DNA of 64,000 nt from CAWGET01 sp963821715 (lineage in GTDB: Bacteria > Bacteroidota > Ignavibacteria > Ignavibacteriales > Melioribacteraceae). How positions within the stretch are numbered: the first letter of the stretch is position 1; every line of letters starts with the position of its first letter. Position numbers and translations under genes: made by a program. The DNA lies in contig CAWGET010000008.1 of the NCBI GenBank assembly GCA_963821715.1, positions 1 through 64,000 of the forward strand, given 5' to 3'. Shown here one piece after another: positions 45,574 to 55,423 of this stretch. Under the pieces are notes generated by a model, which made no database searches, was not told where the DNA came from, and saw only the letters and a program-made list of their open reading frames with translations.

Positions 45574-46272
45574 ATGAAAAATCCTAGCCCGAGAATAAAA
45601 TATTTTTCTGCGCTGCTGCGAAAAATCGTTGCAGTGTTTTTTTTCATCATAGCGTTCCCGATTATTTTGATTTTCGCGCTTTTGGTCTTTTTTGAGCTAA
45701 AAGAGTCCCCCTTCTTTATTCAGAAAAGGGGAATGACGATTTTTGCACCTTTCAACATGATAAAAATCAAAACTGTAAAGACACGAAAATTAGCTCGTCG
45801 TATAAATTCCCAAAATGTTTTCATAAAAGATGAATTGAAGGAAAGCGTTCCTTTCATTTGCTCAATTTTACGCCGGACCGGATTGGACGAACTGCCACAG
45901 TTGATAAATGTAATTAAAGGAGAGATGAATTTTATTGGTCCCAGACCTTTACCCTGGGAAGATGTAGTTTTCATGCGGCAGAACGAACCGACACTCCACG
46001 AAAGAAGAAAAGCCGTAAAATCTAAACCGGGAATTACAGGCCTATGGCAGCTCTTCGGAGTAAAAGAAAAGGGAATTGAAAACCTTGTAGAACTGGAAGA
46101 GTTTTACGATACAAATAAGTCATTTAAATTAAATTTTGTTATTCTGCTTAACACATTGCCGAAGGTTCTATTCGCAAAACACCAGGATTCTATTTTAGGG
46201 AAGAAGAAGCTGAAGTTTATTTTGACGGAAGATTTCAAACGTCAACTGTCGAAGGTTAAATGTGAGGCGTGA
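45574..46272 (+). CDS. Bacterial sugar transferase (initiating phosphoglycosyl transferase-like)
   Basis: 232 residues: N-terminal membrane hairpin (VAVFFFIIAFPIILIFALL), then catalytic LRRTGLDELPQLINVIKGEM with the Asp-Glu dyad, NFIGPRPLPWEDV and KSKPGITGLWQLFG. It should load undecaprenyl phosphate with a sugar-1-phosphate. Unlike the copy at 1932 it is intact and has an extended C-terminus (~40 residues, KLKFILTEDFKRQL). It is 61 bp after the Lon-domain membrane protein and not in a glycan locus, so a separate glycan is likely. Confidence 0.9.
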   Translation: MKNPSPRIKYFSALLRKIVAVFFFIIAFPIILIFALLVFFELKESPFFIQKRGMTIFAPFNMIKIKTVKTRKLARRINSQNVFIKDELKESVPFICSILRRTGLDELPQLINVIKGEMNFIGPRPLPWEDVVFMRQNEPTLHERRKAVKSKPGITGLWQLFGVKEKGIENLVELEEFYDTNKSFKLNFVILLNTLPKVLFAKHQDSILGKKKLKFILTEDFKRQLSKVKCEA

Positions 46273-46428
46273 ATATTCAGCTTAGTAAAACTACCAACTT
46301 TTGGGAACGTGAGGGATAATTGCCAGAAGTCGATACATCGTAACAAGTTACAGACGACAAACCAATTGCTCTTTGACTAAAAAATATTTAATATAAAATA
46401 TAATTTAAACTAATAACAAGCAGAGAAG

Positions 46429-47166
46429 ATGAAAAAAATATTTCTTTTGACAACTGCAGTCACTTTATTTTTTACTACTCTTGTTTTTTCGCAGTTTAAC
46501 CTAGATTTAGAAACAGGCGCTTATTTCTCTGGATATAATGATGTAAGGATACCCGGAGATAAAGGAACACTTTTCTCACTCTCTGAAGATTTGGAATCTG
46601 ACCCGGGATTTTATTACAGGATCAGATTATTTTACAATATTAACAAACGCCATCATATCGGAGCGCTTTATGCTCCTCTATCTATTCAATCATCCGGCAA
46701 AATCAATAAAGATATAGATTTTAACGGCGGAACTTTCCCGGCCGACACTCCTCTGGAAGGAACTTTTCAATTTAATTCTTACAGATTGATATACCGTTAT
46801 GATTTTCTGTTGAGGGAGAAGATTGAAATGGGAATAGGATTTACCGCTAAAATTCGAGACGCAAAAATTTCATTAAGTGGAGCCGGAGTAAAAGAAGAAA
46901 AAACAAATATCGGATTCGTTCCGATAATTCATTTCAGAATACTATGGAAATGGAATCAGTCGCTTGCGCTGCTGCTGGACGGTGATGCATTAGTTGCTCC
47001 TCAAGGTAGAGCCGAAGATGTACTGATAGCGCTTAAAGTTAAAGCCTCTAAAAATATAGATATAAAAGCCGGCTACAGAATTCTTGAAGGAGGTGCAGAT
47101 AATGATGAAGTCTATACTTTCTCTTTAATCAACTATGCTGCAATTGGAGCTATAATTAAATTTTAA
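46429..47166 (+). CDS. Outer-membrane beta-barrel protein (~25 kDa)
   Basis: 245 residues: signal peptide (FLLTTAVTLFFTTLVFSQ) and about eight to ten amphipathic strands, closing in INYAAIGAIIKF with terminal Phe. Sequence such as YYRIRLFYNINKRHHIGALY is typical of small OmpW/OmpA-like barrels. Function unknown; stands alone. Confidence 0.75.
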   Translation: MKKIFLLTTAVTLFFTTLVFSQFNLDLETGAYFSGYNDVRIPGDKGTLFSLSEDLESDPGFYYRIRLFYNINKRHHIGALYAPLSIQSSGKINKDIDFNGGTFPADTPLEGTFQFNSYRLIYRYDFLLREKIEMGIGFTAKIRDAKISLSGAGVKEEKTNIGFVPIIHFRILWKWNQSLALLLDGDALVAPQGRAEDVLIALKVKASKNIDIKAGYRILEGGADNDEVYTFSLINYAAIGAIIKF

Positions 47167-47375
47167 AATGCTGCAACTAACTTAGAACTTTATTGAACAA
47201 TTTATAAGCTAGTGATTATTCAGTTGTCTGCTCTTATTTAGAACCTCGATTTAGCCGGGCGAGAAATCTTATAAATACAACCGGAATAAATATTTTAATT
47301 TCACAATCATTTAATTCCTTTGTGATTATCGATAATCAGTAAATCAAAAATTTCTAAAATTGCCAATCCATCTCT

Positions 47376-48644
47376 TTAATACAAATAATATCTCTTCGAG
47401 AAATTCTTAAATCTCTCTGCGTCCCGGTTAAGCATTTCTTCAATATCTTCATATTTGAAATTTTTTGTAAATCTTTTTCTTACTTCGTCGGAACCGGCTA
47501 CCTTGTCGAACATCCGGATTCTATTTGATTTTGCTAATTCAAACAAATCCTTATCCGGATAAAGTTTATGATTCACCTGCATAAAATAAAACTGAAGTGA
47601 CATTAAATTTACTTTCGAAGGATTTGTAAGATGTATCTGTACGCCGCTCATCTCCTCGCCCTTGCCGAATGCATAAAACGGTTTGTAAGTTATCGGACGA
47701 AAAATTACTCCTTCCAATCCGAGATTGTTCATTTCTTTTGCAAGAAGATTTGGGTCTATCCAATCGGCTGCAAAAGTTTCAAACGGAATTGTATATCCTA
47801 CTCCGATCGACATCACTCCCAACTCGCCGATTATCCCTGACACAACATAATAGTAAGGAGAATTTTTGTGCGGAATATGAGGAGAAGTCGGGACCCACTC
47901 TAAGCCTGTATCTTCAAAAACCATATCGCGGCTCCAGCCTTTCATCGGAACAACTTGCAGATTTACATCGAGTCCGCCGCTCAGCATGCTTTCACCCTTC
48001 AGCATCCTTGCCAGTTCTCCCGCTGTTAATCCGTAAACGTATGGGATTTTGAATTGGCTGACAAACGAAATATATTCATCCTCAACTAAATTCCCTTCAA
48101 CGCGGTTTCCGCCCAGAGGATTCGGTCTATCCAAAACAACAACTTCAATATTATTTTCGGCAGCGGCTTCCATCACCAAACCCATAGTGCTTATGTAAGT
48201 ATAAGAGCGCGCGCCGTTATCCTGAATATCGTACACGAGAACATCCAATCCTTCCAGCATTTCTGTGTTGGGTTTGCGTGTTTTTCCGTAAAGTGAATAA
48301 ACCGGCAGCTTTGTAAATTCATCGATGTAGAAATCCACGTATTCTCCGGCTGGGAAATCTCCCCGGACTCCGTGTTCGGGACCGAACAGTGCCACTAAAT
48401 TTACTTCATCAGCTTCAGCAAGAATATCAACGGTTGATTTCAAATCACCATCAACTCCTGTTGCATTTGTAACTAATCCTACGCGCTTCCCCTTAAGAAT
48501 ATCAAAATTATTATCGCGTAAAACTTCGATGCCGAGTTTAACTTTCGGTTCAAATGAATTGTCGGGTTTTCTTAAAAAATCTCTTTGTCCGGTACATCCG
48601 GCAAAAATGCTTACGGTAAACAGAATCAAGAATAATTTTTTCAC
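47376..48644 (-). CDS. DUF1343 protein, NamZ-like exo-beta-N-acetylmuramidase
   Basis: 422 residues. Lipoprotein signal (LFLILFTVSIFAGCTG), then the DUF1343 core: GKRVGLVTNATGVD, ALFGPEHGVRGD, VYSLYGKTRKP, LVYDIQDNGARSYTYISTMG and VVLDRPNPLGG. NamZ members remove terminal MurNAc from peptidoglycan fragments for recycling. Located at the envelope because of the lipobox. Its start overlaps the cyclodeaminase stop by four bases, though the functional link is unclear. Confidence 0.9.
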   Translation of the reverse strand: MKKLFLILFTVSIFAGCTGQRDFLRKPDNSFEPKVKLGIEVLRDNNFDILKGKRVGLVTNATGVDGDLKSTVDILAEADEVNLVALFGPEHGVRGDFPAGEYVDFYIDEFTKLPVYSLYGKTRKPNTEMLEGLDVLVYDIQDNGARSYTYISTMGLVMEAAAENNIEVVVLDRPNPLGGNRVEGNLVEDEYISFVSQFKIPYVYGLTAGELARMLKGESMLSGGLDVNLQVVPMKGWSRDMVFEDTGLEWVPTSPHIPHKNSPYYYVVSGIIGELGVMSIGVGYTIPFETFAADWIDPNLLAKEMNNLGLEGVIFRPITYKPFYAFGKGEEMSGVQIHLTNPSKVNLMSLQFYFMQVNHKLYPDKDLFELAKSNRIRMFDKVAGSDEVRKRFTKNFKYEDIEEMLNRDAERFKNFSKRYYLY

Positions 48645-49270
48645 GGAGCTAATTTCCTTAATATTTTATCGTTGATGTAATTTGATCTATCTAAAATTTC
48701 TTTTGCGAGATCTTTCGCTTCGCTAATATAATTATTTAAGTCGGATTTTTCCTTTGCGGAATTATAATTTTGAAGAATAACATAATACATTCCCTGTACG
48801 GAAGCCAGAATTATAGCCGTCCCTGTTCCGATATCCGAAAGTGTATTTTGATTCGCGTCGCTTTCTAATTTTTCAAACTTATCAATAACACTCCGGCAGA
48901 TTTTCATTAAACTCAGAGGAACGTCCATCGCTTCCCGCAAAGATTCGTCAATTTTTCTTTCTCGCGTTGCATTCTCTTCTTCCGTCGTGTCAGGCAGATT
49001 AAGCGCTGCAATAACTTTTTCAAATGCTTCGCTGTCTTTTGCCGCCAGAATTTTAAACTGTTCTATACTATTTTCAAGATCATTTTTTATCTCGGAAACT
49101 TCATCTTTTACCAAAGTGTATTTTTTATGAGATAAAGTAAGATTGCAGGACATTACTCCCAGCGAGGAAGCGAGTGATCCGCAAATAGCGGCAACAGTTC
49201 CACCGCCGGGAGTTGATTTTGACGATGAAACTTCAATAATAAATTCGTCAATCGTTTTGGATGAAAACAT
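48641..49270 (-). CDS. Formimidoyltetrahydrofolate cyclodeaminase-like protein
   Basis: 209 residues, all-helical FTCD C-domain type. STPGGGTVAAICGSLASSLG near residue 17 is the family signature. It converts 5-formimino-THF to 5,10-methenyl-THF and ammonia, the step after FtcD in histidine degradation. The ftcD and hutI genes lie 0.6 kb upstream on the same strand, separated by a pseudogene remnant. ATG 49270 with GGAGA upstream. Confidence 0.9.
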   Translation of the reverse strand: MFSSKTIDEFIIEVSSSKSTPGGGTVAAICGSLASSLGVMSCNLTLSHKKYTLVKDEVSEIKNDLENSIEQFKILAAKDSEAFEKVIAALNLPDTTEEENATRERKIDESLREAMDVPLSLMKICRSVIDKFEKLESDANQNTLSDIGTGTAIILASVQGMYYVILQNYNSAKEKSDLNNYISEAKDLAKEILDRSNYINDKILRKLAP

Positions 49271-49436
49271 TTTCTCTCCGTTATTTTTCGAATTTAGTGT
49301 GATCTTTTAATGTTAAAATTTGAAATGAATAAAAGCAAGGAAAAATGTAAAATGGCGCAATTTATTATGATTTATGAGGATTATTTTTATTTCTATAAAA
49401 TTATCAGCGTTTTTAAAAATTCTATACCCGCCGCTC

Positions 49437-49727
49437 TTATAGCCAGCCTTTCTCCTTATACCATTTTGCCGTTTCTCGAATGCCGGTTTGGTTGTTGTAT
49501 TTAGGGATAAAACCCAGAACATTTCTTACTTTCGATGTATTGAATGATCTATCCTTCGTAAAAAATGCGACGCGTCTTCTGTAGATAGGCGGTTCAATTC
49601 CGAGCGGTTTGAATATAAATTCAAAAATATCGGCAATCATAAAAAGCGGTTTTGCAGGAATATTTATATATTTTACTTTTTTATCGTAAACATTGGCTGC
49701 TATTGAAGTAATTTCTTTAACTGAAGG
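49437..49727 (-). pseudogene. C-terminal remnant of an NAD-dependent epimerase/dehydratase
   Basis: The open frame from 49727 encodes VKEITSIAANVYDKKVKYIN and IPAKPLF, then PLGIEPPIYRRRVAFFTKDR, NTSKVRNVLGFIPKYN and IRETAKWYKEKGWL, which is the C-terminal end of 3-beta-HSD/extended-SDR proteins. An in-frame TAG (49728-49730) precedes it and the Rossmann half is missing. It is a dead fragment inserted between histidine-degradation genes. Confidence 0.7.
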
Positions 49728-49816
49728 CTAAACAATATTTTCATAAAACTATCTTACCTTGGATTAAAAGACTTCTTCCTGGAGAGCATCAAAAATTATT
49801 TCAGATTAGGATTCTC

Positions 49817-50809
49817 CTAAAAAAACCCAACCTTAAACTCAATTATTTTATTACGTATTTCAAATTCTGATACTAAATTTAAACCTAATTTTTGTATTGT
49901 CAAATTTAAAAGCGCGGTTTCATCCATTTCCTTCTCCGAAAAATATTTTCCGGACTCGATTAAAGCTTCCTTCGGCACCATTCCAACAATTTCACTTCCG
50001 GCAATTTTTACTCCTAATTTTTCCGCTTCCTTTTCCACAGCTTCAAATGCGGCATGCAAGGGAGTAACTTTGTAATTGGTAAGATTCATAGAAACCTGGC
50101 AAATATTATTCTTCGATAAAAAAACGCCTATCGCTTTAATACTTTTTAATTTACCCGGTATTCTTACTTTATCTTTTATTGAATACATTCCGGACTCTCT
50201 AACGGAGCCGGCAATTTTTTTTGCAATTTCTAAGTCGGTTGTTAGAAGATTTACGTTGTAAGCAATTAAAAAGAATCTGGCTCCGGTTGCGAGGGCGCCG
50301 GTTTTAGGATTAAAATTAGGTTTCCCATAATCCGGTTTCCATTCTTCTAAATTCAATTTTTCGGGAAGACCTTCATACTCGCCCGAACGAATATTCGCTA
50401 AATTTCTTCTCGATTCCATTACTGCGGATTCTTCATACAAATAGACCGGAATTTTCAAATCATTTCCAATCGTCTTCCCAAACTTTTTTGATATTTTTAC
50501 ACATTCTTCCAAGGAAGAATTTTTAACGGGAATAAACGGCACAACATCGATTGCTCCGATTCTCGGGTGAACTCCTCGGTGAAAACGCATATCGATCCGC
50601 TTAGCCGCTTCTCGGGAAGAATTGAGAGCCGCTTGTAAAACACTTTTTTCATTTCCGATAAACGTAGCAACCGTTCTATTATAATCTTCGTCCGACTCTA
50701 AATTAAGCAATGTCACATTTTCTGTTGCTTCAATTGAAGATTTTATTGCGGCAATTGTATATTTGTCTCTTCCTTCGCTAAAGTTAGGCACACATTCTAT
50801 AAGTTTCAT
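49817..50809 (-). CDS. ftcD: Glutamate formimidoyltransferase
   Basis: 330 residues, single formiminotransferase domain. Motifs: IECVPNFSEGRD, LNLESDEDYNRTVATF, RFHRGVHPRIGAIDVVPF (with the catalytic His region), SMNLTNYKVTPLHAAFE and SEIVGMVPKEAL. It transfers the formimino group of N-formimino-glutamate to tetrahydrofolate in histidine catabolism. Starts four bases inside the hutI end (ATGA), so co-translated; the cyclodeaminase is downstream. Confidence 0.95.
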   Translation of the reverse strand: MKLIECVPNFSEGRDKYTIAAIKSSIEATENVTLLNLESDEDYNRTVATFIGNEKSVLQAALNSSREAAKRIDMRFHRGVHPRIGAIDVVPFIPVKNSSLEECVKISKKFGKTIGNDLKIPVYLYEESAVMESRRNLANIRSGEYEGLPEKLNLEEWKPDYGKPNFNPKTGALATGARFFLIAYNVNLLTTDLEIAKKIAGSVRESGMYSIKDKVRIPGKLKSIKAIGVFLSKNNICQVSMNLTNYKVTPLHAAFEAVEKEAEKLGVKIAGSEIVGMVPKEALIESGKYFSEKEMDETALLNLTIQKLGLNLVSEFEIRNKIIEFKVGFF

Positions 50810-52047
50810 TGGCGCCGAAAGATTACATTTCCGTTTTTAATTGTCATTGAATTTAAATTCTGACCGATATTGTAGGAAATTTCGGAATATTCGGGAATAT
50901 CAAAAACTGCAAAATCAGCTTTTTTGCCAATTTCTAAACTTCCTATATTTTCCTGCAAATCCATCGCCTTTGCGGCGTTAATTGTTACTGCTGAAATTGT
51001 TTCTTCTATGCTCATTTTCATTTTTAAAGAAGCGAGACTGAGAATAAAATGCAGGTTGGAAATATTTGATGAGCCGGGATTATAATCTGTAGCAAGGGCG
51101 ACGATTGCGCCCGAGTCGATTAAATCTCGTGCCGGAGCAAAATCATAATCCAGAAAAAACGAAACTCCCGGAAGAAGAACCGCGACCGTTTCGCTTTCGG
51201 CTAATCTCGGAATGTCGTTTTCGGCGGCAACTTCGAGATGATCCACGCTCAGAGCGTTATGTTTCAAAGCTGTTTCCAATCCGCCGATGTTGTTAAACTG
51301 TTCGGTATGAAGCCGAAGTTTCAATCCGTGTTCGGATGCGTTCGCAAAAATAGAGTTAACCTCGCTCGCCGAAAATGCAGTCTTTTCGCAAAATGCATCG
51401 CAGTAATTTGCAAGATCATTTTCCGCTATATAGGGTAAAAGTTTTTTATTGATAAGCGAAATGTATTCTTCCCGATTTTCTTTGAACTCAGGAGGAATTG
51501 TATGAGCGCCGAGAAAAGTAGAGATCAGATCGATCGGAACTTCTTCGTTCAATTCTTTTATCGCTTCAAGTATTTTAATCTCGTCTTCAAAGCTCAATCC
51601 GTATCCGCTTTTTATTTCGAGGGTAGTTATTCCCTGGGAAATAAAATGCTTAACTCTCTTTTTCATTAACTGTTTTAATTCTTCTTTGGAAGCCTTTCTT
51701 GTTGCGTTTACCGTATTGGCAATTCCGCCTCCCGCTTCCGCAATCTCTTCATAGGAAGCCCCATTAAGACGGAGTTTAAATTCGGAAGCGCGCGATCCCG
51801 CAAAAGCAGTGTGAGTATGGCATTCAATAAGTCCGGGCAAAACAATTTTTCCGTGGAGATTAATTACATCATCAAAAAAAACATTTGATGCTTTTTCTTT
51901 TACAAAATCTTTTATAATTCCATCTTCAACTACAATAGAAAAATTTTCCAAGATATTAAGTTCACCGAGATCCCTGCCGCGCTTAAAATTTTTTGCTTTT
52001 GTATCCACTGTAACTATTTGAAGAGGATTATAAAAAAGTTGTCTCAT
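50806..52047 (-). CDS. hutI: Imidazolonepropionase
   Basis: 413 residues from ATG 52047; extending to 52227 adds 60 residues not typical of the family and overlaps the divergent glgA region. Metal ligands appear in LIECHTHTAFAGSR (HxH), KLRLHTEQFNNIGG and SVDHLEVAAE, with an Asp in ALATDYNPGSS. It opens 4-imidazolone-5-propionate to N-formimino-L-glutamate, the substrate of the next gene product. HutH and HutU are not in the window. Confidence 0.95.
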   Translation of the reverse strand: MRQLFYNPLQIVTVDTKAKNFKRGRDLGELNILENFSIVVEDGIIKDFVKEKASNVFFDDVINLHGKIVLPGLIECHTHTAFAGSRASEFKLRLNGASYEEIAEAGGGIANTVNATRKASKEELKQLMKKRVKHFISQGITTLEIKSGYGLSFEDEIKILEAIKELNEEVPIDLISTFLGAHTIPPEFKENREEYISLINKKLLPYIAENDLANYCDAFCEKTAFSASEVNSIFANASEHGLKLRLHTEQFNNIGGLETALKHNALSVDHLEVAAENDIPRLAESETVAVLLPGVSFFLDYDFAPARDLIDSGAIVALATDYNPGSSNISNLHFILSLASLKMKMSIEETISAVTINAAKAMDLQENIGSLEIGKKADFAVFDIPEYSEISYNIGQNLNSMTIKNGNVIFRRQ

Positions 52048-52077
52048 TTTTTTTATTCGATTATGAGTATTATCACA

Positions 52078-52085
52078 CAAAAATA
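52078..52085 (-). promoter_or_regulatory. Possible -7 box for hutI (TATTTTTG on the minus strand)
   Basis: Match to TAnnTTTG about 30 bases before the hutI ATG, with a TTG roughly 22 bases further upstream, slightly longer than the usual spacing. Confidence 0.3.
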
Positions 52086-52189
52086 TATTGAAATAATCGG
52101 GTAAAAACAATTTGGGGGGAATCATTGTTTTGTCAATGAAGCAGAAATTAATTAAATTACGGTGTTCAAAATTAAAGGACAAGGAAAAA

Positions 52190-53690
52190 ATGCCTCCATC
52201 CAAAAAATTAAAAATTTTATTTGTCACATCAGAAGTAGTTCCATTTGTAAAAACAGGCGGTTTGGCGGATGTATCTTCCGCGCTCCCGCAAAAGCTTCAG
52301 GAGCTTGGTCATCAGGTTAGAATCGTTGTTCCAAAATACGGCGCAATTGATGAACGGAAATATAAAATACACGAAGTAGTAAGGCTGAAGGATCTTACCG
52401 CAGATATAGGGAAAAAGGAAGTTGTCTTTTCTCTAAGGTCCTCATTTTTAGTTGGACAAAAAGCTCGTGTACAAATTTATTTTTTGGATAACGAAGAATA
52501 TTTCGGAAGCCGGCCCAGTTTGTATGAAGACCCTTTGACGGGAAACGATTACAAAGATAATGACGAACGGTTTATTCTACTTGCGAAATCTGTCTTCGAA
52601 CTAATAACAAAACTTGGATGGGTGCCGGACGTGATTCACTGCAACGACTGGCAGTGCGGATTGATACCGGCTTATCTAAAAAATGTTTATAACAAAGAAC
52701 CATTATTTGCCGATATTAAAACTTTATTTACTATACACAATTTAACTTTTCAAGGTGAGTTTCCGAAATCCACTTTTGCTAAAACCGGTTTGCCGGAAGA
52801 ATTAAATACAGCGAACGGAGTTATCCATAAGAATAAAGTTAACTTTTTGAAAAGCGGATTGCTCTTTGCCGATACGATAAATACTGTAAGCGAAAATTAC
52901 GCAAAAGAAATAAGCGAGAAGAAAGAATTCAGCGCCGGACTTGAAACTGTACTACGTAAAAGGAAAGATGATATTTACGGAATTATCAACGGAATTGATG
53001 CGTCAATCTGGAATCCGGAAAAAGATAATGTTATTGCAAAAAAATATACTTCTAAGAATATAGAAGCAAAAGCTGAGAATAAAAAAGCTCTCGCGGAAAA
53101 ATTCGGTTTCGACTTTAAAGCAGACGTTCCGGTTGTCGGAATGATCACGCGGCTTTTAGATAGCAAGGGTCTGGACCTCGTAAAAGAAGCGTTCCCTAAA
53201 TTGATGAAACTTAATATCCACCTTATTTTGCTTGGGACGGGTGAGAAAAAATATAACAAGTTTTTCCAGGATATGATGATGAAGCATCAGGATAAGTTTT
53301 CGGCTTATCTGGGTTTCGACGACGAACTCGCGCATTTAATTGAAGCCGGTTCGGATCTCTTTCTTATGCCTTCCAAAATTGAACCTTGCGGCCTGAATCA
53401 GATGTACAGCCTGATTTACGGTACTGTTCCGGTAGTTAGAAAAACCGGCGGTTTGGCTGATACGATTATAAAGTATAATGAGAAGATCCGAAGAAGGGAA
53501 TGGTTTTGTTTTCCAGAAATACGAAGTAAATGAGATGCTGAAAGAATTGAAACGTGCACTAAAACTTTATGAGACTGATCAAAAAGCCTGGACAAAGATT
53601 ATTAAATCCGGTATGAAACTAAATTTTACCTGGTTGGAATCAGCTAAGAAATATGTAGATCTCTATAAAACTGTTCTCTCACAATCTTGA
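52190..53690 (+). pseudogene. glgA: Glycogen/starch synthase GlgA, one frameshift near the 3' end
   Basis: GT5 ADP-glucose synthase, 499 residues when one extra base near 53490 is removed. ATG 52190 is chosen (AAGGAAAAA upstream); the protein then opens LKILFVTSEVVPFVKTGGLADV with the ADP-glucose binding KTGGLADV. Also seen: VIHCNDWQCGLIPAYLK, IINGIDASIWNPEKD, and PSKIEPCGLNQMYSLIYGTV. After the shift the frame continues GNGFVFQKYEVNEMLKEL to TGA 53690. It elongates alpha-1,4-glucan. As given, the first frame ends at 53533 with all catalytic residues included. Confidence 0.85.
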
Positions 53691-54268
53691 TAAAGCAAAG
53701 GGCTTTTTTTTTAGACAGGGACGGAACAATAAATTTCGACCCCGGATATCTTGGTGATCCGGGAAAAGTTAAGTTGCTGGACGGCGTTGCGAAAGGAATT
53801 TCTCTTCTTAAAAATTCTTTTAATTTTAAAATAATCGTGGTTTCAAATCAATCCGGAATTTCGAGGGGATTGATTACCGAAAAACAGGTCAACGCTGTAA
53901 ACGCAAAAATTAATGAGCTGCTGCAAAAAGAAAACGCAGCGGTTGACGCTTTTTATATTTGTGCATATCATCCTGATTTTAGCGATAGTAGACTTATCGG
54001 CTGCCGCAAACCTTCCCCCGAAATGATAATTAAAGCCGCCGAAGATCATCAAATTGATCTAGGCAGATCATATATAGCGGGCGATAGGGCGAGCGATGTC
54101 GTCTCGGGAAAGAACGCAGGCGTTAAAACTATCTTAATATCCGACGATGAAACAAAAAAGGAATTAAAACTGTTGAAAATAGATAATATTTATCCCAACT
54201 TTGTAGCTGCTAATTTTTCTGCAGCTTGTAAATTTATAATTGATGATTTATCCGGAGATTTTAATTGA
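53687..54268 (+). CDS. D,D-heptose 1,7-bisphosphate phosphatase-like HAD hydrolase
   Basis: 193 residues. HAD motif I FFLDRDGTINFDPGYL, motif II VVSNQSGISRG and motif III GCRKPSPEM with IAGDRASDV match GmhB/HisB-N phosphatases. The usual four-ligand zinc loop (C-x-H...C-x-C) is partial here: CAYHPDF...GCRKP retains only about two ligands. It would remove the C7 phosphate of heptose bisphosphate for LPS or S-layer heptose, or act on histidinol phosphate. TTG 53687 overlaps the glgA stop (TTGA). Confidence 0.8.
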   Translation: MIKQRAFFLDRDGTINFDPGYLGDPGKVKLLDGVAKGISLLKNSFNFKIIVVSNQSGISRGLITEKQVNAVNAKINELLQKENAAVDAFYICAYHPDFSDSRLIGCRKPSPEMIIKAAEDHQIDLGRSYIAGDRASDVVSGKNAGVKTILISDDETKKELKLLKIDNIYPNFVAANFSAACKFIIDDLSGDFN

Positions 54269-55422
54269 TAAAAAATTTTATAAAGATTTTTTTTACTGTC
54301 ACGATAGTAGGGCTTTATTCTTGCGGTGAAGATCCGGCATCGATCGGATCGTCGCAAATTCCAAATGATATTATAATCGCGGAAATAAACAGTTTAGAAG
54401 ATTCGATTCAGCAGAATTCAGCATCTTTTAAAGAAAATATTGACAGAGGCGTTTCTTCCGGAATATTTCTTGGAAGATATAAAGATCTTGAATCGCATGC
54501 GCTTTTCAGATTTATTCTTACTCTTTCCGATTCCGTAACTTCGGCTTTGGAAGCCGACAGCTTAAATGTTCTGGAAGCTAATGTAAAGATGTATCCCTAT
54601 TACGAACTGGGCGACGGCGCCTTCGATTTTTCTGTTCACAAAATTAATTCTTATTGGACTGAGCAAGATTTTGATACCGATTCTCTTTCCAATCTTCAAT
54701 ATGATGCTGCAGACATTTCTATCGGGAAAAACTTTACGGATTCCCTCATTACTTTTTCCCTTCCGCTTGATCTGGTTACTAACTGGATGAAAAGGAAAAT
54801 TGACGAATCGCAGGAGGCTAATAACGGCTTATATTTTCAGCCTGCCGCCGCAAGCAATAAAGTGTTAGGATTCAAAGGATTTACCGGCGATGCCGGAGAT
54901 AAAAAATTGACAGCGCTGGAAATTGTAGTAGAAAAATCGGGAGAATTTATTGATACTGTTTACGCGTTCGGCTTCCCGGATGTGTATGTTCCGAAGACTG
55001 AGCTTCCGGATGTAAACGGAAATATTTTTGTGCAGGGAGGAGTTGCTGTACATTCAACAATAAATTTTGATCTTTCTCGAATCCCTAAATCGGCTATTAT
55101 AAATAATGCGGAACTCCGTTTATACATTAATAGTGAAAACTCATATTTGGGCAACCCGACTTTCGATTCACTTTTTGTAAGATTTAATTTGAAAGACAGC
55201 ACAGAAATTAACGGAGTTATTTTCAGGAAGGCGGAAAATTATTTTGCAGGTCCCGTCACCGGGTTTGTAGAGAAATGGGTTAGTGGAGAAGAAAACCACG
55301 GACTTGATATTTCAGTATTCGACGAACTAAACACCGTTTCCAGATTTGCTTTATACGGAAGCGGAATAAATGATCCGGAATTAATGCCGAGACTTGAGAT
55401 CTATTACACAACTTTAAAGTGA
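54265..55422 (+). CDS. Lipoprotein, DUF4270/DNRLRE-like envelope protein
   Basis: 385 residues starting TTG 54265 (TTGA overlap with the phosphatase). Lipoprotein signal FFTVTIVGLYSCGEDP, followed by two similar beta-rich halves (HALFRFILTLSDSVTSA..., VHSTINFDLSRIPKSAIINN plus AELRLYINSE), reminiscent of carbohydrate-binding DNRLRE modules. Family assignment is tentative. Coupled with a downstream FadL-like barrel by two bases. Confidence 0.65.
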   Translation: MIKNFIKIFFTVTIVGLYSCGEDPASIGSSQIPNDIIIAEINSLEDSIQQNSASFKENIDRGVSSGIFLGRYKDLESHALFRFILTLSDSVTSALEADSLNVLEANVKMYPYYELGDGAFDFSVHKINSYWTEQDFDTDSLSNLQYDAADISIGKNFTDSLITFSLPLDLVTNWMKRKIDESQEANNGLYFQPAAASNKVLGFKGFTGDAGDKKLTALEIVVEKSGEFIDTVYAFGFPDVYVPKTELPDVNGNIFVQGGVAVHSTINFDLSRIPKSAIINNAELRLYINSENSYLGNPTFDSLFVRFNLKDSTEINGVIFRKAENYFAGPVTGFVEKWVSGEENHGLDISVFDELNTVSRFALYGSGINDPELMPRLEIYYTTLK

Positions 55423-55423
55423 T

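Noticed and set aside
47631..48052. Plus-strand open frames opposite the DUF1343 gene
   Set aside because: Antisense shadows; the minus-strand gene has signal peptide and family motifs.
49310..49504. 64-residue plus-strand frame
   Set aside because: It overlaps the epimerase remnant on the other strand, has no ribosome-binding site and resembles no protein.
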